A stretch of DNA of 64,000 nucleotides. It comes from Powellomyces hirtus (lineage: Eukaryota > Chytridiomycota > Chytridiomycetes > Spizellomycetales > Powellomycetaceae). Numbering within the stretch: the stretch's first letter is position 1; each line of letters begins with the position of its first letter. The notes under the pieces are model-generated. The model saw nothing but the letters and a program-made list of their open reading frames with translations, was not told the origin of the DNA and did not search any database. Location: the NCBI GenBank assembly GCA_025526995.1, contig JAHLKG010000004.1, positions 1,302,001-1,366,000 on the forward strand, read 5' to 3'. Made by a program: the position numbers and the translations under genes. Below are positions 1 through 12,800 of this stretch, in pieces.

Positions 1-123
1 CATTTCTGGAAGGGTTGGAGTCTCGAATATGAATGAGTGAGGTATTGGAGCATTGGCATTAGCACTATTACTCTCCGTATCCCTATCAATGTCATTTGTT
101 TTTGGCGATTTGTGGCAGGTGTA
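1..123 (-). CDS. Exon of an unidentified gene, cut by the left window edge
   Basis: Read on the minus strand from an acceptor (ctatag, at 124-129) the frame is open for 41 codons to the window edge. The peptide is hydrophilic and rich in Asn, Ala, Ser and Asp, with segments such as TNDIDRDTESNSANANAP and PHSFIFETPTLPEM, which reads like a disordered cytoplasmic tail. The gene continues outside the window and its upstream exons are not firmly resolved. I do not recognise the family. Confidence 0.4.
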
Positions 124-800
124 CTATAGTGTAGTTGAATGGTTGCATTTTCCGGGCCGATAATAAATTTACCAAACTATGGAGATGGTATGCGGTATGG
201 AAAAAGAAAAAATGACAGCGAGAACAGTGTAGGGCATTCTGTCCTCATTTGCGCAACAAAACCGCTGAGCATAGTACTCGTGGTAAATATAAAACACATG
301 ATGTCGCCACTATCTCAAATCTTGCTGCATCGCCGCCGGGGGAGCGAGGGGGGTTTGTAGAACAACACAATACCCAGCCCCCGGGCCATCCCGGACTCGC
401 CCCCATCGCATGTCCCGTCAACCCATGACTCCGAGCTGACGCCGCAGCGGCAATACCTCTTCACCACCTATTCATGGTGGAAGTGCATTTGATATAAGGT
501 GACCTCAGAGCTCCATTTTCCGATGTTGGTGATGTAGTAATATGTGTAGCTCGTTTCCTCCACCCCCTGCGAGTCACTCGAAACGAGGTCGGAGGCTTGC
601 CGCTGTGTTAGTGTTAGTCACTTTGCGGTGGTAATATTTGTATCCGTGACGATGCAACTTCCTGTCACGAGTATCTCCGTGATCGTCGACTCATGATTGT
701 TGATATTTGCGGTTGATGAGTTTGAGGGGCCAGGAGGACTGATGTTGTGGTTGTTATTGTTGTTGCGTGGTGTCGGGACGGTCATCGATGTATGGACTAG
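124..800 (-). other. Unresolved stretch with probable minus-strand exons
   Basis: Two minus-strand stretches look protein coding, but I could not join them into one model. One runs from about 570 down to a stop at 468-470, after an acceptor tcgcag, and contains SYTYYYITNIGKWSSEVTLY. The other starts at an ATG near 797 and is rich in Asn, Ser, Thr and Pro (SPPGPSNSSTANINNHEST), ending near a possible donor at about 640. They may be 5' exons of the gene at 1-123, possibly a cell-surface protein with a low-complexity ectodomain. The phases conflict in my reading, so this is only a pointer. The plus strand shows no convincing gene. Confidence 0.25.
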
Positions 801-963
801 TTAAGTTGGCATCGTGCGTTGGAGGACGGGGGGTTATGGTGGCGGCGGGGGTATGGGCTGTATTAATTCTGGCACCACCTTTTGATTTTCATGCAAAAAA
901 TAAAGTATATAAAACGAAAGAAGCCAACGCCGAAGAAGCATGTGGCCGGCGACTATAGTAGAA

Positions 964-2268
964 TCAATCGCTGTCCTCCTCTTCTTGCTGAGGTTGCGCT
1001 TTCTTTCGTGCAAGATATCGTGCTCGCGCATCAGACACGGTGTCATCCGTGGTCTGTCTGGCCATTTTCTTGAGCAACTCGTCACGTTCGATTTCCTTCC
1101 GCTTTCTGTCTTCAGCCTCTTTCTCCTCGTGCTGTCTCATGACCAACTCCCTTGCACGCATCTGCTGTTCCTTCGCCGCTTTACGCTCTGCTGCTCGTGC
1201 GCGTTCTTCCGCTGCCTTCTTTTCGGCATATTCTCGCGCTTCGCGGTCTCGCTGTTCCCGCTCCAGTGTTTGCCGCTTTATGGTGCGTGATGTCAGATTT
1301 AATCCGCCGGACAAAAGCTGACGCTTGTCGACAACTTCTTCAGAGTCGTTGACTTGGACGAGACCTTTCTTTATGGCTTGCTTTTTGAGGCTATCTGATT
1401 CGACGTCATTCTCAGATTCGCCCCTTTGTTGTGGAGCCGCGTCCTCAGTCTTGGGTTTCAATACTACCGGCTCAGATTGGTTCAATATGTCGCGGTAGAA
1501 TGTGGTGAGGTCGCCTCCTTTGGTGACATCCTTCTCCATCGCCTCCCTTCGCTTCTCCTCCTCTTCCACTTTCTTGAGGTCGGCCATCTGCTGTTTGTAA
1601 GCACCTGTCACAAACTTTTCCTTATCCCCGAACTGCTCGCCTTCCTCCTCTCGCTCCCGCTGAACTTTTCGGAGTTCAGCCCGCTCCATATCTATCTTGC
1701 GCTGAGCTGACGATTTGATCAGGGCGTCCATATAACGGGGCTAGAATACAGAAGACATTGGTTAGCATGGGCACAGATATCGAACATCGAGCTCCAGATC
1801 ACGCACCTTTTTTACGATTCCGCCGTCTGGGTTGTCCCTGTTCTTCTTCTTGTCAAGTTCGGCCCTTTTGATGTCATCGTAAACCGCATCATAATCAAAA
1901 ACGTTGGGGTCTTCTTCGAGAGCCTTCTTGTGCTCCTCCTCCGCCAGCTTTGAGCGCTGGGCCTGCACAGCCCGCAGCTCCAAATTCACCCGCTTTTGCT
2001 CAGCTCCTCGTGCACTGGCAGCACCTTTAGATGCCGAGAAACTGGTAATTTCCTCATCTTTGTCGCCTTCGTCGTTGGAGTCGGAATCGGCGTCGAATGC
2101 TTTCGCTTGAGATAGCTTCTTTCCCAGTGTGAACTTTGTTGTTCCAACAGTTGCTGCCTTTTTCCCTGTCTCTTGTTGAGCGTTCTTGCCCCGAAGGATC
2201 AGGCCGTATTTTGGGGCAGATGTGGCGCCTGCGCCTGGTACATTTCGTAGAGAACCGTTGGAAGACAT
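964..2268 (-). CDS. NSRP1: NSRP1/CCDC55-like nuclear speckle splicing regulator
   Basis: The model is complement(join(964..1740,1807..2268)), 412 aa, with one 66-nt phase-0 intron. The N-terminal part carries the family landmarks KYGLILRGK near residue 20 and DPNVFDYDAVYDDI near 120. Across the splice the protein reads KKPRYMDALIKSS, followed by the basic coiled-coil core REREEEGEQFGDKEKFVTGA and KDVTKGGDLTTFYRDILNQ. These match the DUF2040 (NSRP1) family, nuclear proteins that affect alternative splice-site choice. The C-terminal third is a long Lys/Arg/Glu-rich helix and ends in an acidic tail. Family assignment is strong; a splicing role in this organism is inferred. Confidence 0.9.
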
Positions 2269-2434
2269 GTAGAAGAGTGTTGTTACAAAATGACAGCAAC
2301 TGTCATGTCAAAGAAGTCGCGTCGCAACAAAAGTGACAGCATGTCATTTGTACCTTGGGCCGAACTGCCGCAAAACCGATAACAGAGAAAGGGTATCTTG
2401 GGCGCAACCCTCGCGGAGAATACTGCCTGTCGGT

Positions 2435-3206
2435 ATGGAGGCCGAGCCGGATTTGGATCGGATTATCAACCTCGAAGCACTGCGAAACAGATTGACGCAT
2501 TTGAGCGAGTCATTGCAAGACTTTCTGCACCTGCAGGACAACTCGTCATGGTATGGGTTGCGAAAGGACTCCCGGCATCCAGATAAGTCGCTAAATAAGA
2601 GTTTGTTTTCACTTTAGGCCAACCGTGCTCAGTCAGTTCAACGTCCTGGTTGCGAGATACGAGAGTCTTCTGGGAGAAGTGCGCACGCGAAAGGATTGGT
2701 TGAGTGGGAACATTGTCATTCCAAGCACTGTGATCGCCGAGGCACCAGACTGGAGTAAGTTCTAGCACACTTCAAGTCAAAGGACTCGCAAAATCTGACA
2801 ATAACAGGAAACAGTTCCGAATGTCCTGTTGCGCACCAGGGTCGACCCGGTTATCGAGGACGAAGAGAAGGCTATACGGGACGGAATCGAAGCTAACAGT
2901 AGTGAAATCAATTATCTGGATGAAGCGGCCGTTCTAGAGGCCCGCCAAGTATTGGAGTCTCAGATGGAGGAGCACGATGAACATATCAACAATTTCGTCC
3001 AGCATCTCCAAGAACAGCAGTTTCAGCAGGAGCTGAAGAAGCGATTGCCGGAGGACAAGGAAGACGATGGGCTCGCTGCACGATTTGTCGAGGAAGCTGG
3101 ACAGGAGAACAAGCGAGACCTGGAACGGGCGCTGATGTGGATCTCAAGTGGACCGGAGAGCTGGGAAGAGGAGAAGCGAAGGGTTGTCCGCGGAAAGGCA
3201 TTTTAG
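2435..3206 (+). CDS. MED8: Mediator complex subunit 8
   Basis: The model is join(2435..2550,2618..2754,2815..3206), 214 aa. The Med8 landmarks are LEALRNRLTHLSESLQDFL near residue 12, then SWPTVLSQFNVLVARYESL across the first intron, and IVIPSTVIAEAPDWIPNVLL across the second. Med8 is a head-module subunit of Mediator, the RNA polymerase II coactivator, and acts in the nucleus. The C-terminal half is charged and helical. The first in-frame ATG after upstream sequence lacking Med8 similarity was chosen. In the second intron an acceptor at 2814 was preferred to one 8 nt upstream, because only it keeps the frame. It is divergent from the NSRP1 gene, 166 nt apart. Confidence 0.88.
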
Positions 3207-3866
3207 AGCCGGAACTGTGGATCTTGATCGATTTCCTTCCAAGTTTGCCGCAGTATATTGATGTCGGAACAGCAGTAAATATCCTCCGGCAACCCTATTA
3301 CAAACCACGGCAGGCCGAGGCTCGTTGCCCAGAGCTCGCAAAGCCCGCGGCTTCGACCCACCGAGCAAAACTCTCCGCGCGAGATTGGACAGCCCCAGTC
3401 CTACTGTCAAGCTCTCAGTTTGTGGCAGATAGGGCAAGTTGGAAGTCCCTCCCGCTTATATGAGTCAATGCGCCGCAGTTGCCCGTGCTCCGCCCGTAGG
3501 ACAGAACTTTGCTGGAGTTGCTGTAGCTGAAGCCCACCTGTACATATCTGTGCTAGAAAACTCCTTTTTTTTTACAATAAAGAATACATGTAAGCAGAGT
3601 CTTGCATTTGATCAAATTAGATCCGGAGAATTACTTAACAGCCTTGGGCAATCGCAACTTGAAGACGCGCAGCCTTTCATTTGTTATTTACTCGGAGGGA
3701 CTTGCCAGCTTCAAATTGGAAGAAACGCCTGGAAGCGTGGTGGGCACTTTCCCAACGCTTCTGCAGGTAGTAGACACGAAAGAACAAACATTCTGACAAC
3801 AACGACTTTTATTGAAATGTCCAACCAAACTATGGTGTATTATATAAGCTCACTATCTAATATTGT
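3207..3866. other. Convergent intergenic region with 3' ends of MED8 and FAS
   Basis: 660 nt between two converging genes. An aataaa hexamer lies near 3577 on the plus strand and could be the MED8 poly(A) signal. A plus-strand open frame of 152 codons (3439-3897) overlaps the end of the FAS gene, has no family resemblance and is probably chance. Nothing else stands out. Confidence 0.5.
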
Positions 3867-6800
3867 TTATTTAGCGACAGCCATAGCGACTGCGTAAGAT
3901 CCGCTGTGGCTAATCGTGACCTTGACACCCTTGATACCAGCCTTCTCCACTGCTGCCTTAGCTTCGCCGTGGAAGATGACCTCTGGGGCCTTTCCTTCGG
4001 TTCGCAAGATCTCGATTTCCTTCAACGGGGCTCCAGCGCCCTTGGTCCAGACGACTTCAGTCGCAGCGCTGCTTACGGCCTTGATTACGGCTTCTTTTGC
4101 TGCCCATCGGCCCGCGAAGCTCGCTTGTGGGCCTGAAGACTTGATGCAGTATGTCTGCTCGTCTTTGGTGAAGTTGCGCTCGAGGAAAACCGCGTTGTCC
4201 GCCGGAATCTCAGCACAGAGTTGCACGTCAATGCCCACTCCACGGTTGTCTTCAGTTGCACCCATCTGCGCAGCTGCTTCGACCAGGGCCTTGGACACTG
4301 TGACATCCGGGTTGGAAAGCAATTTGCGCTGGGCGTTGTAGTTCCACGATCCAGTTGACTTGTCGTAGGACGCGCGGGAAAGAGGGTTCAAGTAGACCGA
4401 AGATTGCTGCGCGTCGGTGTAAGGTGCACTGGACTTGACGCGGACAAAAAGGCCAGCTCCAGTGAGCATCTCGTGGAAGTATCGGTATGAGTTGGTCTGC
4501 CGCTTGTGCCTACGGGTGAGGTATTCCGAGAACTCTGTAGGCTCGAGAGCTGCGAAGAGGTAGTCAGGGTGGAGCACGAGAATTTCTCCACCAGCTTGTC
4601 CGAAACCGAAACTCTTCAGGAGACCTGCACGGACACCGTCGGTCTGGATGGAGCGACTGGGGTATAGAAGGTACTTGAATTGACGGAGGCGGTCCTCAAC
4701 ATTGTCCAAATTGCGGTTTCCGGGGATGATGCCAGTCTCGAGGACTTGCAGAACACCGTTGAGCATCCATGCTGCAGCGGCACCCTTGGGGTGACCAGTG
4801 AGGTGCTTCTGGAAGACAGCCGGAATCACGTTGCCCTGAGAACGACCCAAGTGTGCCATCTGTTGGTTGAGTGCAGATGACTCATTGTAATCGTTGGCCT
4901 TGGTTCCCGTACCGTGGAAGGAAGACACGCCGATATCGTCGATGGTCAATCCGTACGTGGCGAGGGCTCCACGAATTGGCGCAATGGTAGGGTCATTCTT
5001 CCACCAGTCGTGGTTCCAGGTGGCCAAGGCCGCCTTCTCTCTTCGCTTACCCTCCTTCTCGATGAACGCGGTGCGCTCCTTGATGAAATCTTCGTCAACC
5101 GATTCTCCACATGTCTTGCGGCTTTCGACTTCGTCACGGAGGTCTTCGTATTGATCAGACACCCATCGCTTGATGTGCTCTCGCTCACGACGGAGCTGCT
5201 TGGCGCGGTACTCGAAGTTCAACAAGGGCGAGGGGTACTTGCCAGGGGCCTCACGCGCAGTGGTCAGGATACCCTGTCCGGGCGCGGGGACAGATCGGCC
5301 GTTCTTGTCGGTCGCCGTGTTGGTGCACGCAATGATGCCGCGCACGGGCACACCCATCTTAATCGCCAGGTCGGCAGTCATGAGGACGTGGATTCCGGCT
5401 CCTTGCGCTTCCATGAATCCAGCACGCGTGTCGGTGGCGGGACGGCACATGTCCCTGGGTTCACGGCCGCGAGCGAATTCTTCAACAGAGTTGGAAGTGG
5501 CCTTCATGTTCGCGAACTCGTACGATCCTTCTTCTTGGAAGTCATCATAACCACCGCAAAGAACCACGCGGGCCTTGCCGGACAGGATAGTGTCGACGGC
5601 AACTTCCACTGATTCAGCAGCGGTTGCGCAAGCTCCGACTGGGGTCTTGATAGGGCCGGAAGAAGAAAGCAACAACATGTTGATCCATGCAGGCATGGTG
5701 TTAATAAAGCTTTCTTGCAAGATATCGGCTTGCACGGGCTTCTCCAAAAGACGCTCCTATAGCAAAAAAAAACAAATCCTTAGAGACGAGCACTTAGACG
5801 GCGTGAAATTCCAAGAAAACGAACCTTAAAGATTTTCTGCATTGCGCGCATTCCTCCCATACCACCGCCAGAGGTGTTTCCGACCTCGCTGACGTGGACG
5901 TATTGGTAGAATTCGTAGGGGTCGGTCACGCCGGATGTGATCAAAGCTTCAACGGTCGAGACCAGGGTGTAGAGGGTGATCGGGTCAACCTGCGACACGA
6001 TGTCGTCTGGGACGCCGTATCTCTTGGCATCCCAACCGGTGGGGATCTGCCCAGCGACTAGGCGGTCGAAACGCAGAGCCTTGGGGACGTAGATGCTGGC
6101 TCCCTTCTGAAGGTGAACAAAGAACTGGTCGCCGCGTTTTTCGACAACTGCAGCGTCTCCATGTTGACGCTTGAGACCTTCAGCTTCCTCTTGGCTGACT
6201 TCCACGGGGGCCATGTTGTGGGTGATGGCAACTTCCTGCAACATCAACTTTCGGTCGGGATCATAGCCATTGAACAACTCAGGCTCGATCAGTCGGATGC
6301 CGCTGTGATCCAAGATCTTCTTCTCGTACTTGGTCTTGACTTCGTGATCTTTCACGGGCTCGAGGGTTGCTGCATCGACCCATCCGGAGTAGTTGGGGAT
6401 CTTTTTGAGAGGTCCGTTGTGGAATTTAATCAATCCCATCATCCAAGCCATCTCAATGCATCCTTCCAGCGAGAGTTCACCGTGTGCTTCCATCTCCCAA
6501 CGAGTGCGAGAGCCTCCGAACGGACCGACTTCACCGAAACCGGTAACGACGACCACCTTCTCCAAGTCCAGCATGCCGCGCAGATGCGTCATCTTCTGCT
6601 TCTCAAGGTGGGGGAACTCAAACTTCATATTAGCTTTGGGAGTAACGAGGACTTCATGGTGCTTCACCGGACCGTTCTTGACTTGCTCGTCCATAATCGC
6701 CTCGCGAGCGACAGCACGACGAATCTCGGAGGTCTCCAACAACGAACGGCGTAGCTCTGACGAGATCTTGTTCAGATCAGCGACGAAGTGAAGGCCTCCG

Positions 6801-9800
6801 TTCAGATCAGCCCAGATGGGGTCGGTCATCGACATGTTGACAATGTCGGTGTGGAGGAGACCAATCAAGTTAAAGGCCATCTCGTGAGTGGAGAAAGTTC
6901 GTGCACCAAGCGACTCGATTCCTTCAGCAACAATGTTGTTGGCAGACATCAGGCCAGTTCCGCGAGTCCATCCGATGACAGCTCCGACAATGTTGAGGTA
7001 GCTGCTCCAGCTCTCAGAGTGAAAACGGTTCAGAAGCGTCTCGAGTGCGATCTTGGATTCACCGTACAATCCATCACCACCGAAAGTTCCGTGGTTGGGT
7101 GACAAGGGGAGAACGACAACAGCCGGGCGCGTGTCAAACTTCATCTGTTGCTTCTTGGTCTTTACCTTGCCCATCAGGCGAAGGAGGTTGGTGAGCATGA
7201 TACGTTGGGCAAGCTCGGATCGGGAGTCAATGTCGTCGAGCTCCTTTCCTTGCACGGGAATGGCTGCGAAGGGAATGATGAAGTCCAGATCCCATCCGAG
7301 ACCCTTGGGGTCGTAAATGTAGTCAACCAGAGCACCAGTGTCCTGGAAGGAAGCACCGTTGAACGGCACAAGAACCAAACGAGATCCCTTAGCTCCGTGG
7401 CGCTCATAGATGCTACGGTAGAACTCGGAGGCTGACTTGCTGAAACGGGAGGTGGTGACGATCACCTTGGCACCTCCAGAGAGGAGAGCCTTGAGAACCT
7501 CAACACCGATGGAGTCTTTGGAGCATCCGGTGATCAGAGCGTGGCGACCCTTGAACGAGATACCGTCCTTAGCGATCTTGGTCATGGCATCAAGGTACTT
7601 GTTGCTAAGCTCTGCGTCCGGCTCCCAGTGGCTGGGGTCCTTGGCACTGCGACGTTTCAAGAAGATGTAGGGCAAGTGATCGTCGAAGCCAGATGAGGGA
7701 GGCAGGTTGTTCTTGATCTCGCCGAAGATCGCGTCCATATCGGCTTTGGTCTTGGCGTCGACATCCTTGGTGGCCTTGACAAGATCAGCAAGCTGCTGGA
7801 ACTTCGACATCAGAACCTTGGAATCAGGAATCTGAGTGAGAGAGCTGCCGGCGCGCAATTCTTCGACATAGTCCTTCATATTGCTCGCTTTGCGGCGCTC
7901 CTCTGTGTAGACCAGTTCACCGGATTCCTTGATGTGAGTCTTGGGCTGAGTTGGTCGGTACGCCACTGCAATGGGGAAATTAGCGTGGAGACCGGGGGAG
8001 GATTGGTCAAAGAGAGATGGGAACTTACGGTTCTTGTACACCGGGTCAACAGCAAGTGCTTCTCGGCAGTTCTCCAGCAACACCTTGCTGAGCTCCTTAG
8101 CCCTCGCAAAGTTGTCACCCTTAGCCTCGGGGCAGTTCTCCAAGTAGTACTCCATGAAGGTGATGAGCGACTCGGTATCGTCGGCACGGTTCATCAAGTG
8201 GACGCACTGGTTCATCAGTTCACGGTCAACACTGGAGATCTTACCGAAGATCATGTCGTAGTACAGCTGCAAAGCGTCCTGACGCGCCCAGTTCCAGTGA
8301 GAATCGAATGCGCGGGCCTTGAGTCTGTCAAATGTGGGTTGGATGCCTTCGGCGTAGAAGTCACCGTGTTCTGCGATCCAGTTGTCAACTTCGCGCTGGA
8401 GGGCAGCCTTGGCACCCTTCTCAGCCTCAGCTCCACGAGCTTCAGCCAAGAGATCGATGTCGAGGTACTTCGCGAAGGTCTCGAGCTGCTGACGAACCAT
8501 CAAGTCCAGGGCGAGCTTGTGCTTGTCAAAGTCCTCGCTGTTGATGGTGACAACCGAACCACCACCTCCTGATGCTTCACCTGATCCGGCGGCAGCGCCG
8601 AGAGTGATGCCAACCTTGTCCGCGTAGCTCTTTGCAACAGCGTCAAGCCAGACCTTGGCGTCTGAGTCGGTTCCAAATCGGGCAGCGGGCTCGGTGAGCA
8701 GAGAGTGAAGCAGAGCACCTGAAGTTCGGTTGGGGCCAAGACCGTGGGTTGAGCTCATGTATGCCTTGACCTGTCCCATTCCGAAACCACCAGGCATCTT
8801 GGCGCTGACCATCTTGTTGATGAGGGCAGAGCTGGTCTTTCCGAGCTGGCCAGAATGAACGTCTTGCAGAGCTGTGGCAACCTCCGACAGCGGAAGTTCC
8901 TCGGCCTTGTCAGCCAGGACGTTACCGAATTCTGCGGCAAGATCGCCGAGAATTTCGTTCTGCAAGGTCGATTTGCCGCCGACGAGGTCCTTGATGCACT
9001 TGCCAAGAGGAACATCTGCGAGGGTCTTCTTAAGTTTCTGAGCAATCAGAACGAGCAAGACCTCTTGAGCCGAGACTGGTTCATCTGCGATTTGAGCGAC
9101 CGGACCACGGGCGGCTGGGGCGGCGGCGACTTGGGCAACGGGCGCGGCTGCGACTGGGGCAGCGGTAGATCCGGAGGCATCCTCGGCTTCAGCTTCGGGC
9201 TCCTCGTCCTTGAACTCGTAGTAGATTTGACTCTTGTCCTTGTTGCTGCTCAGCTGCACACGACGGTGAGTCACGGCATCATCGTACGCCTCATACTTGA
9301 TCTTGAGGGTTCGGGCTGCCATTCCGCAAAGTACTGGGGAAGGACCCACTTCGATAAGACGTTCGACCTTGAAGTCACGGAACAGCTGGTCCTGGGTCTC
9401 GATCCAGCGCACGGGACTAGCAAACTGATGAGCCAACAACTCGATCAAAAGGACGTAACCGAGCTGCTGCTGCTGAGCAGGGGTGCTGTTGGCCTCCTCG
9501 TCCCAGCTGTCGAGGACCTCTTTGAGCAGCGACGAGTTGGTCGACTTGTGCACCTTCTGGAAGTAGGATTTGGATAGACTGAAAGGCTCCGCCGTCAAGT
9601 TGGGAATGTACTTTCCGACCAGGAGGCTGACGTTGATGAAACGAGCTTCGAGTTTCTTGCGAAGGATCTCCCGGAATGGAACGACTCCATTCATCAAGAA
9701 GCTGGAATGGAAGGGCACGTCGATTCCGGCCAAGGGGATGGTTGCGGTACCGCGTTCCTGCGTCATGATTCCGTTGTTGTCCGCTCGCTTCTTCTGGGCC

Positions 9801-12800
9801 GCCGCCAAACCTTCGGTGACAATCGACATCAGGCTTTCTTCAACCTCTTCCATGGTCTTGGTCTTTGTCAGCTCGATGAAGTTCAAGTTCAGGCCCTTGA
9901 TCTTGTTCAGAACCAATCGCAGGGCGTCAAGGTTGGTGTTTTCACCTGCAACGACATACTGGATGTTGTCAACGTTGTAGTTCACAATTTCCAAAAGCGC
10001 CTTGGAGTGGCGAGCGATGGCGTCAACAATGAACTTGAGAGCTTGTTCGTTGAAGGTGTGGCTGACTCGGATGGGGTTCACGGCGCACATGCCATAGTCG
10101 GAGCGGCCTTCCGAGTCCCGCTGCACGGCGACTTGCATCGTCATCCCGCGGTAGAAGACAACATCGACCAAGCTTTCGACGGAGAGAACTTCACCAACGG
10201 CAGCGAGACCGGCGTATTCTCCCAGGGAGTGACCAGCAAAGGGGCAATCTTGCTGAACAAGACCGTTTGCCCGCATGTCCTGGAATGAACCGATTTCCAT
10301 CAACGTCAATGCGGGCTGAGTAAACTGGGTCGCGGACAGCAATCCCGTGGGGTGGGAGAATGTAAACGACAGAGTGGACTCGGTAATGCCAGGGAACAAG
10401 GGCAAACTCTTCAGTTCACCGTCCTCGATCACGTCGTAAGTCATAGACATGTAGTTGCGGCGAATGGCGGCACCCTTCTGACCACCAAAGTGCACAGTCT
10501 TGTCGTGCGGGTTGGTGCGGACAATGTCGATGATGGAGACACCGTACGTGAGCAACATGTGGGCGTCGGCGCGGTCCCAGACTTCGCGAGCAATGGCGGA
10601 AGTTTCGTACAGATCCATTCCCATTCCAACTTCCTGAGATCCCTGTCCAGTAAAGACATACGAAGTAGGACGCTGGTCGACCTCAGCAGATCCTTCCAAG
10701 ACTTTGACACCACGCGAGTTGCTGGTGATGACCTTGATGAGCTTCTTGCCGTTACTCATACCAACGTGGTAGAGCTTCGTCTCGAGCTGGTCTCCGGGAA
10801 GAACCATGTCAAGGAACGTGACGCTGTAGGCCTTCACGCGCTCAGGCTGGTTGTTTGCGGCATGCTGTTCAACGAATTTACGGGTGCTCGCACTGGTCCA
10901 CATTCCGTGGGTGATGGTTCCAGGAAGGTTGGCGAGATCCGCAAAGTACACGTTCGTGTGGATCGGGTTCAGGTCTCCAGAGGCGACGGCGTAGGCATGG
11001 TTGGAGGTGGGCACGGTGACGGTGGCCGGGAAGAGCTTGGGGTCGGGGAGAACCGAATAGCCACCAGATTCGAAGAACACGGGCTGCTCAATGGAAGAAC
11101 CGTGGCGGTTCAGGTACTCCATGACAACGTTACCATGCACATTGGAGGCCTCGTAGCTGACAGTTCCGATCTCGATCACCTCACGCGTGGTCTTGAGGAA
11201 GACGGATCCAGTGGTCTTGACCTGGGCCAGCACAGAAGGATTGGCATTCTGCGAGAAGGTCTCGAGACGGAAGATGAGCGTAGCGCCAGATTTCAAGCCG
11301 GGCACGTCATCGTTGAGTTTGAACCAGGTCTTGGATTGCAAGACTTCGAGATCCTTCTGCGAGGCAAGGACGACCTGGATGGGCTTCTCGGTGGTGCGAC
11401 GGAACGTGTTTTCATAATCCGTAAATTTGCCGCGGTACAAGAAGGTGCTAATAATCTCCATCAGCGGCTTTCCATCCTTGGTCAGGGTTGCCTTCACTTC
11501 CACCGCCTTTCCTGCTTCATTGATGACAACCGAATTGATGACCGTGACAGTTTCAATCTGGTCACCGGTGTGCAAGATTTCTTTGGGGCTAAGCATCCTA
11601 AACTCGTTGGACAGGTGGACCAACTTGAGCAGATCACCGTCAATCTCCTTTGGCAAGATGGCCGTCACGAGCGACCTCCAGGCTGCAACAATCGCAAAGT
11701 CCATGGGCGCAGCGTGGTCGGAAGCACCGAGCACATACAACTCTGCTGAATTGCCAACAACATGCGCAAAGTCAGAGACGTGCTGAGACTCGATGGTGAA
11801 GGAGGAGCGGAAGGTGTCCCGCGGTGTCAAGGCGGCGGATGCAGCGTCGACGTGCCAGAGAGCGCCGTAGAAGTCCTTGATGCGCTGGTTACGGCCCTCC
11901 ATAACTTCATGGATGGGGTTGTGTCCTTGCAATGGCATATACTTGTAAACAAAGTCCAGTTTGATGTGTTCCTTGTCACGGCGCTGGAACAACGCGACCT
12001 TGATCGTGCTTCCCTCAGCGGTGATCACAACTGCGGGGTGACGGTCGGGGGTAATCCTGTCCACATCACGATCGTGAACGGTCAATAAAACGGGCTGACG
12101 ACGCGAATCGTACTTTACAAAGAAGGTTTGCGCGGGTCGCGGTTTCAATATGTTGATCAGCGGGTTCGGAACGAGCATCTTGCCCTGAACAATAGCTTCC
12201 GAGGTCAACATCGCGCGCAGCCACGTGTGCTCGGAACCGGCAATGTATTGCAGGAACTCAGAGGAGGTGGGCAGGTCGTTGGCGTTACGAGTGAGTTCGT
12301 ACATGACAGACCCTTCCTGGAGTTGCGTGATGGAGGTACCGGCGAGCTTGTTGTTGAGTGCCTGGACGGGGCGAGCACCGAGGTACTCGACCGTCGGGAT
12401 CGCCGAGTCGCTGTCGCCGTAGTAGAGTTGGCGGATCGAGTCAATGTGAGCAGAGTAGATGTTGCCCAGAATGTCCTTCACGGGCTCGTCAACCTTGGTG
12501 CAGTGGCGCGCAGCGACGGGTCCCTGCAAAATGGCGACTCGCTCGGCATCACGGTCCACGATGGCGTCCACGTCCTCGGATTGCCACAACGAGTCCTTCT
12601 TGAACCAGAACTCAAACTTGTCGTCGATGACAGGAATGAAGGGGACAGGTTTGCGCCAGGGGTACGAGCAGATGGTCAGGAAGTAGAAGACATCTTCCTG
12701 CGTGAGGGTCTGCGTGTCAACAAGAGGGAACTCCTCGACAAAGCCCTCCAAGAATGCAGCGGGGTCTTCCTCGAGTGTTTCGTACGACTGCAGCATAGAC

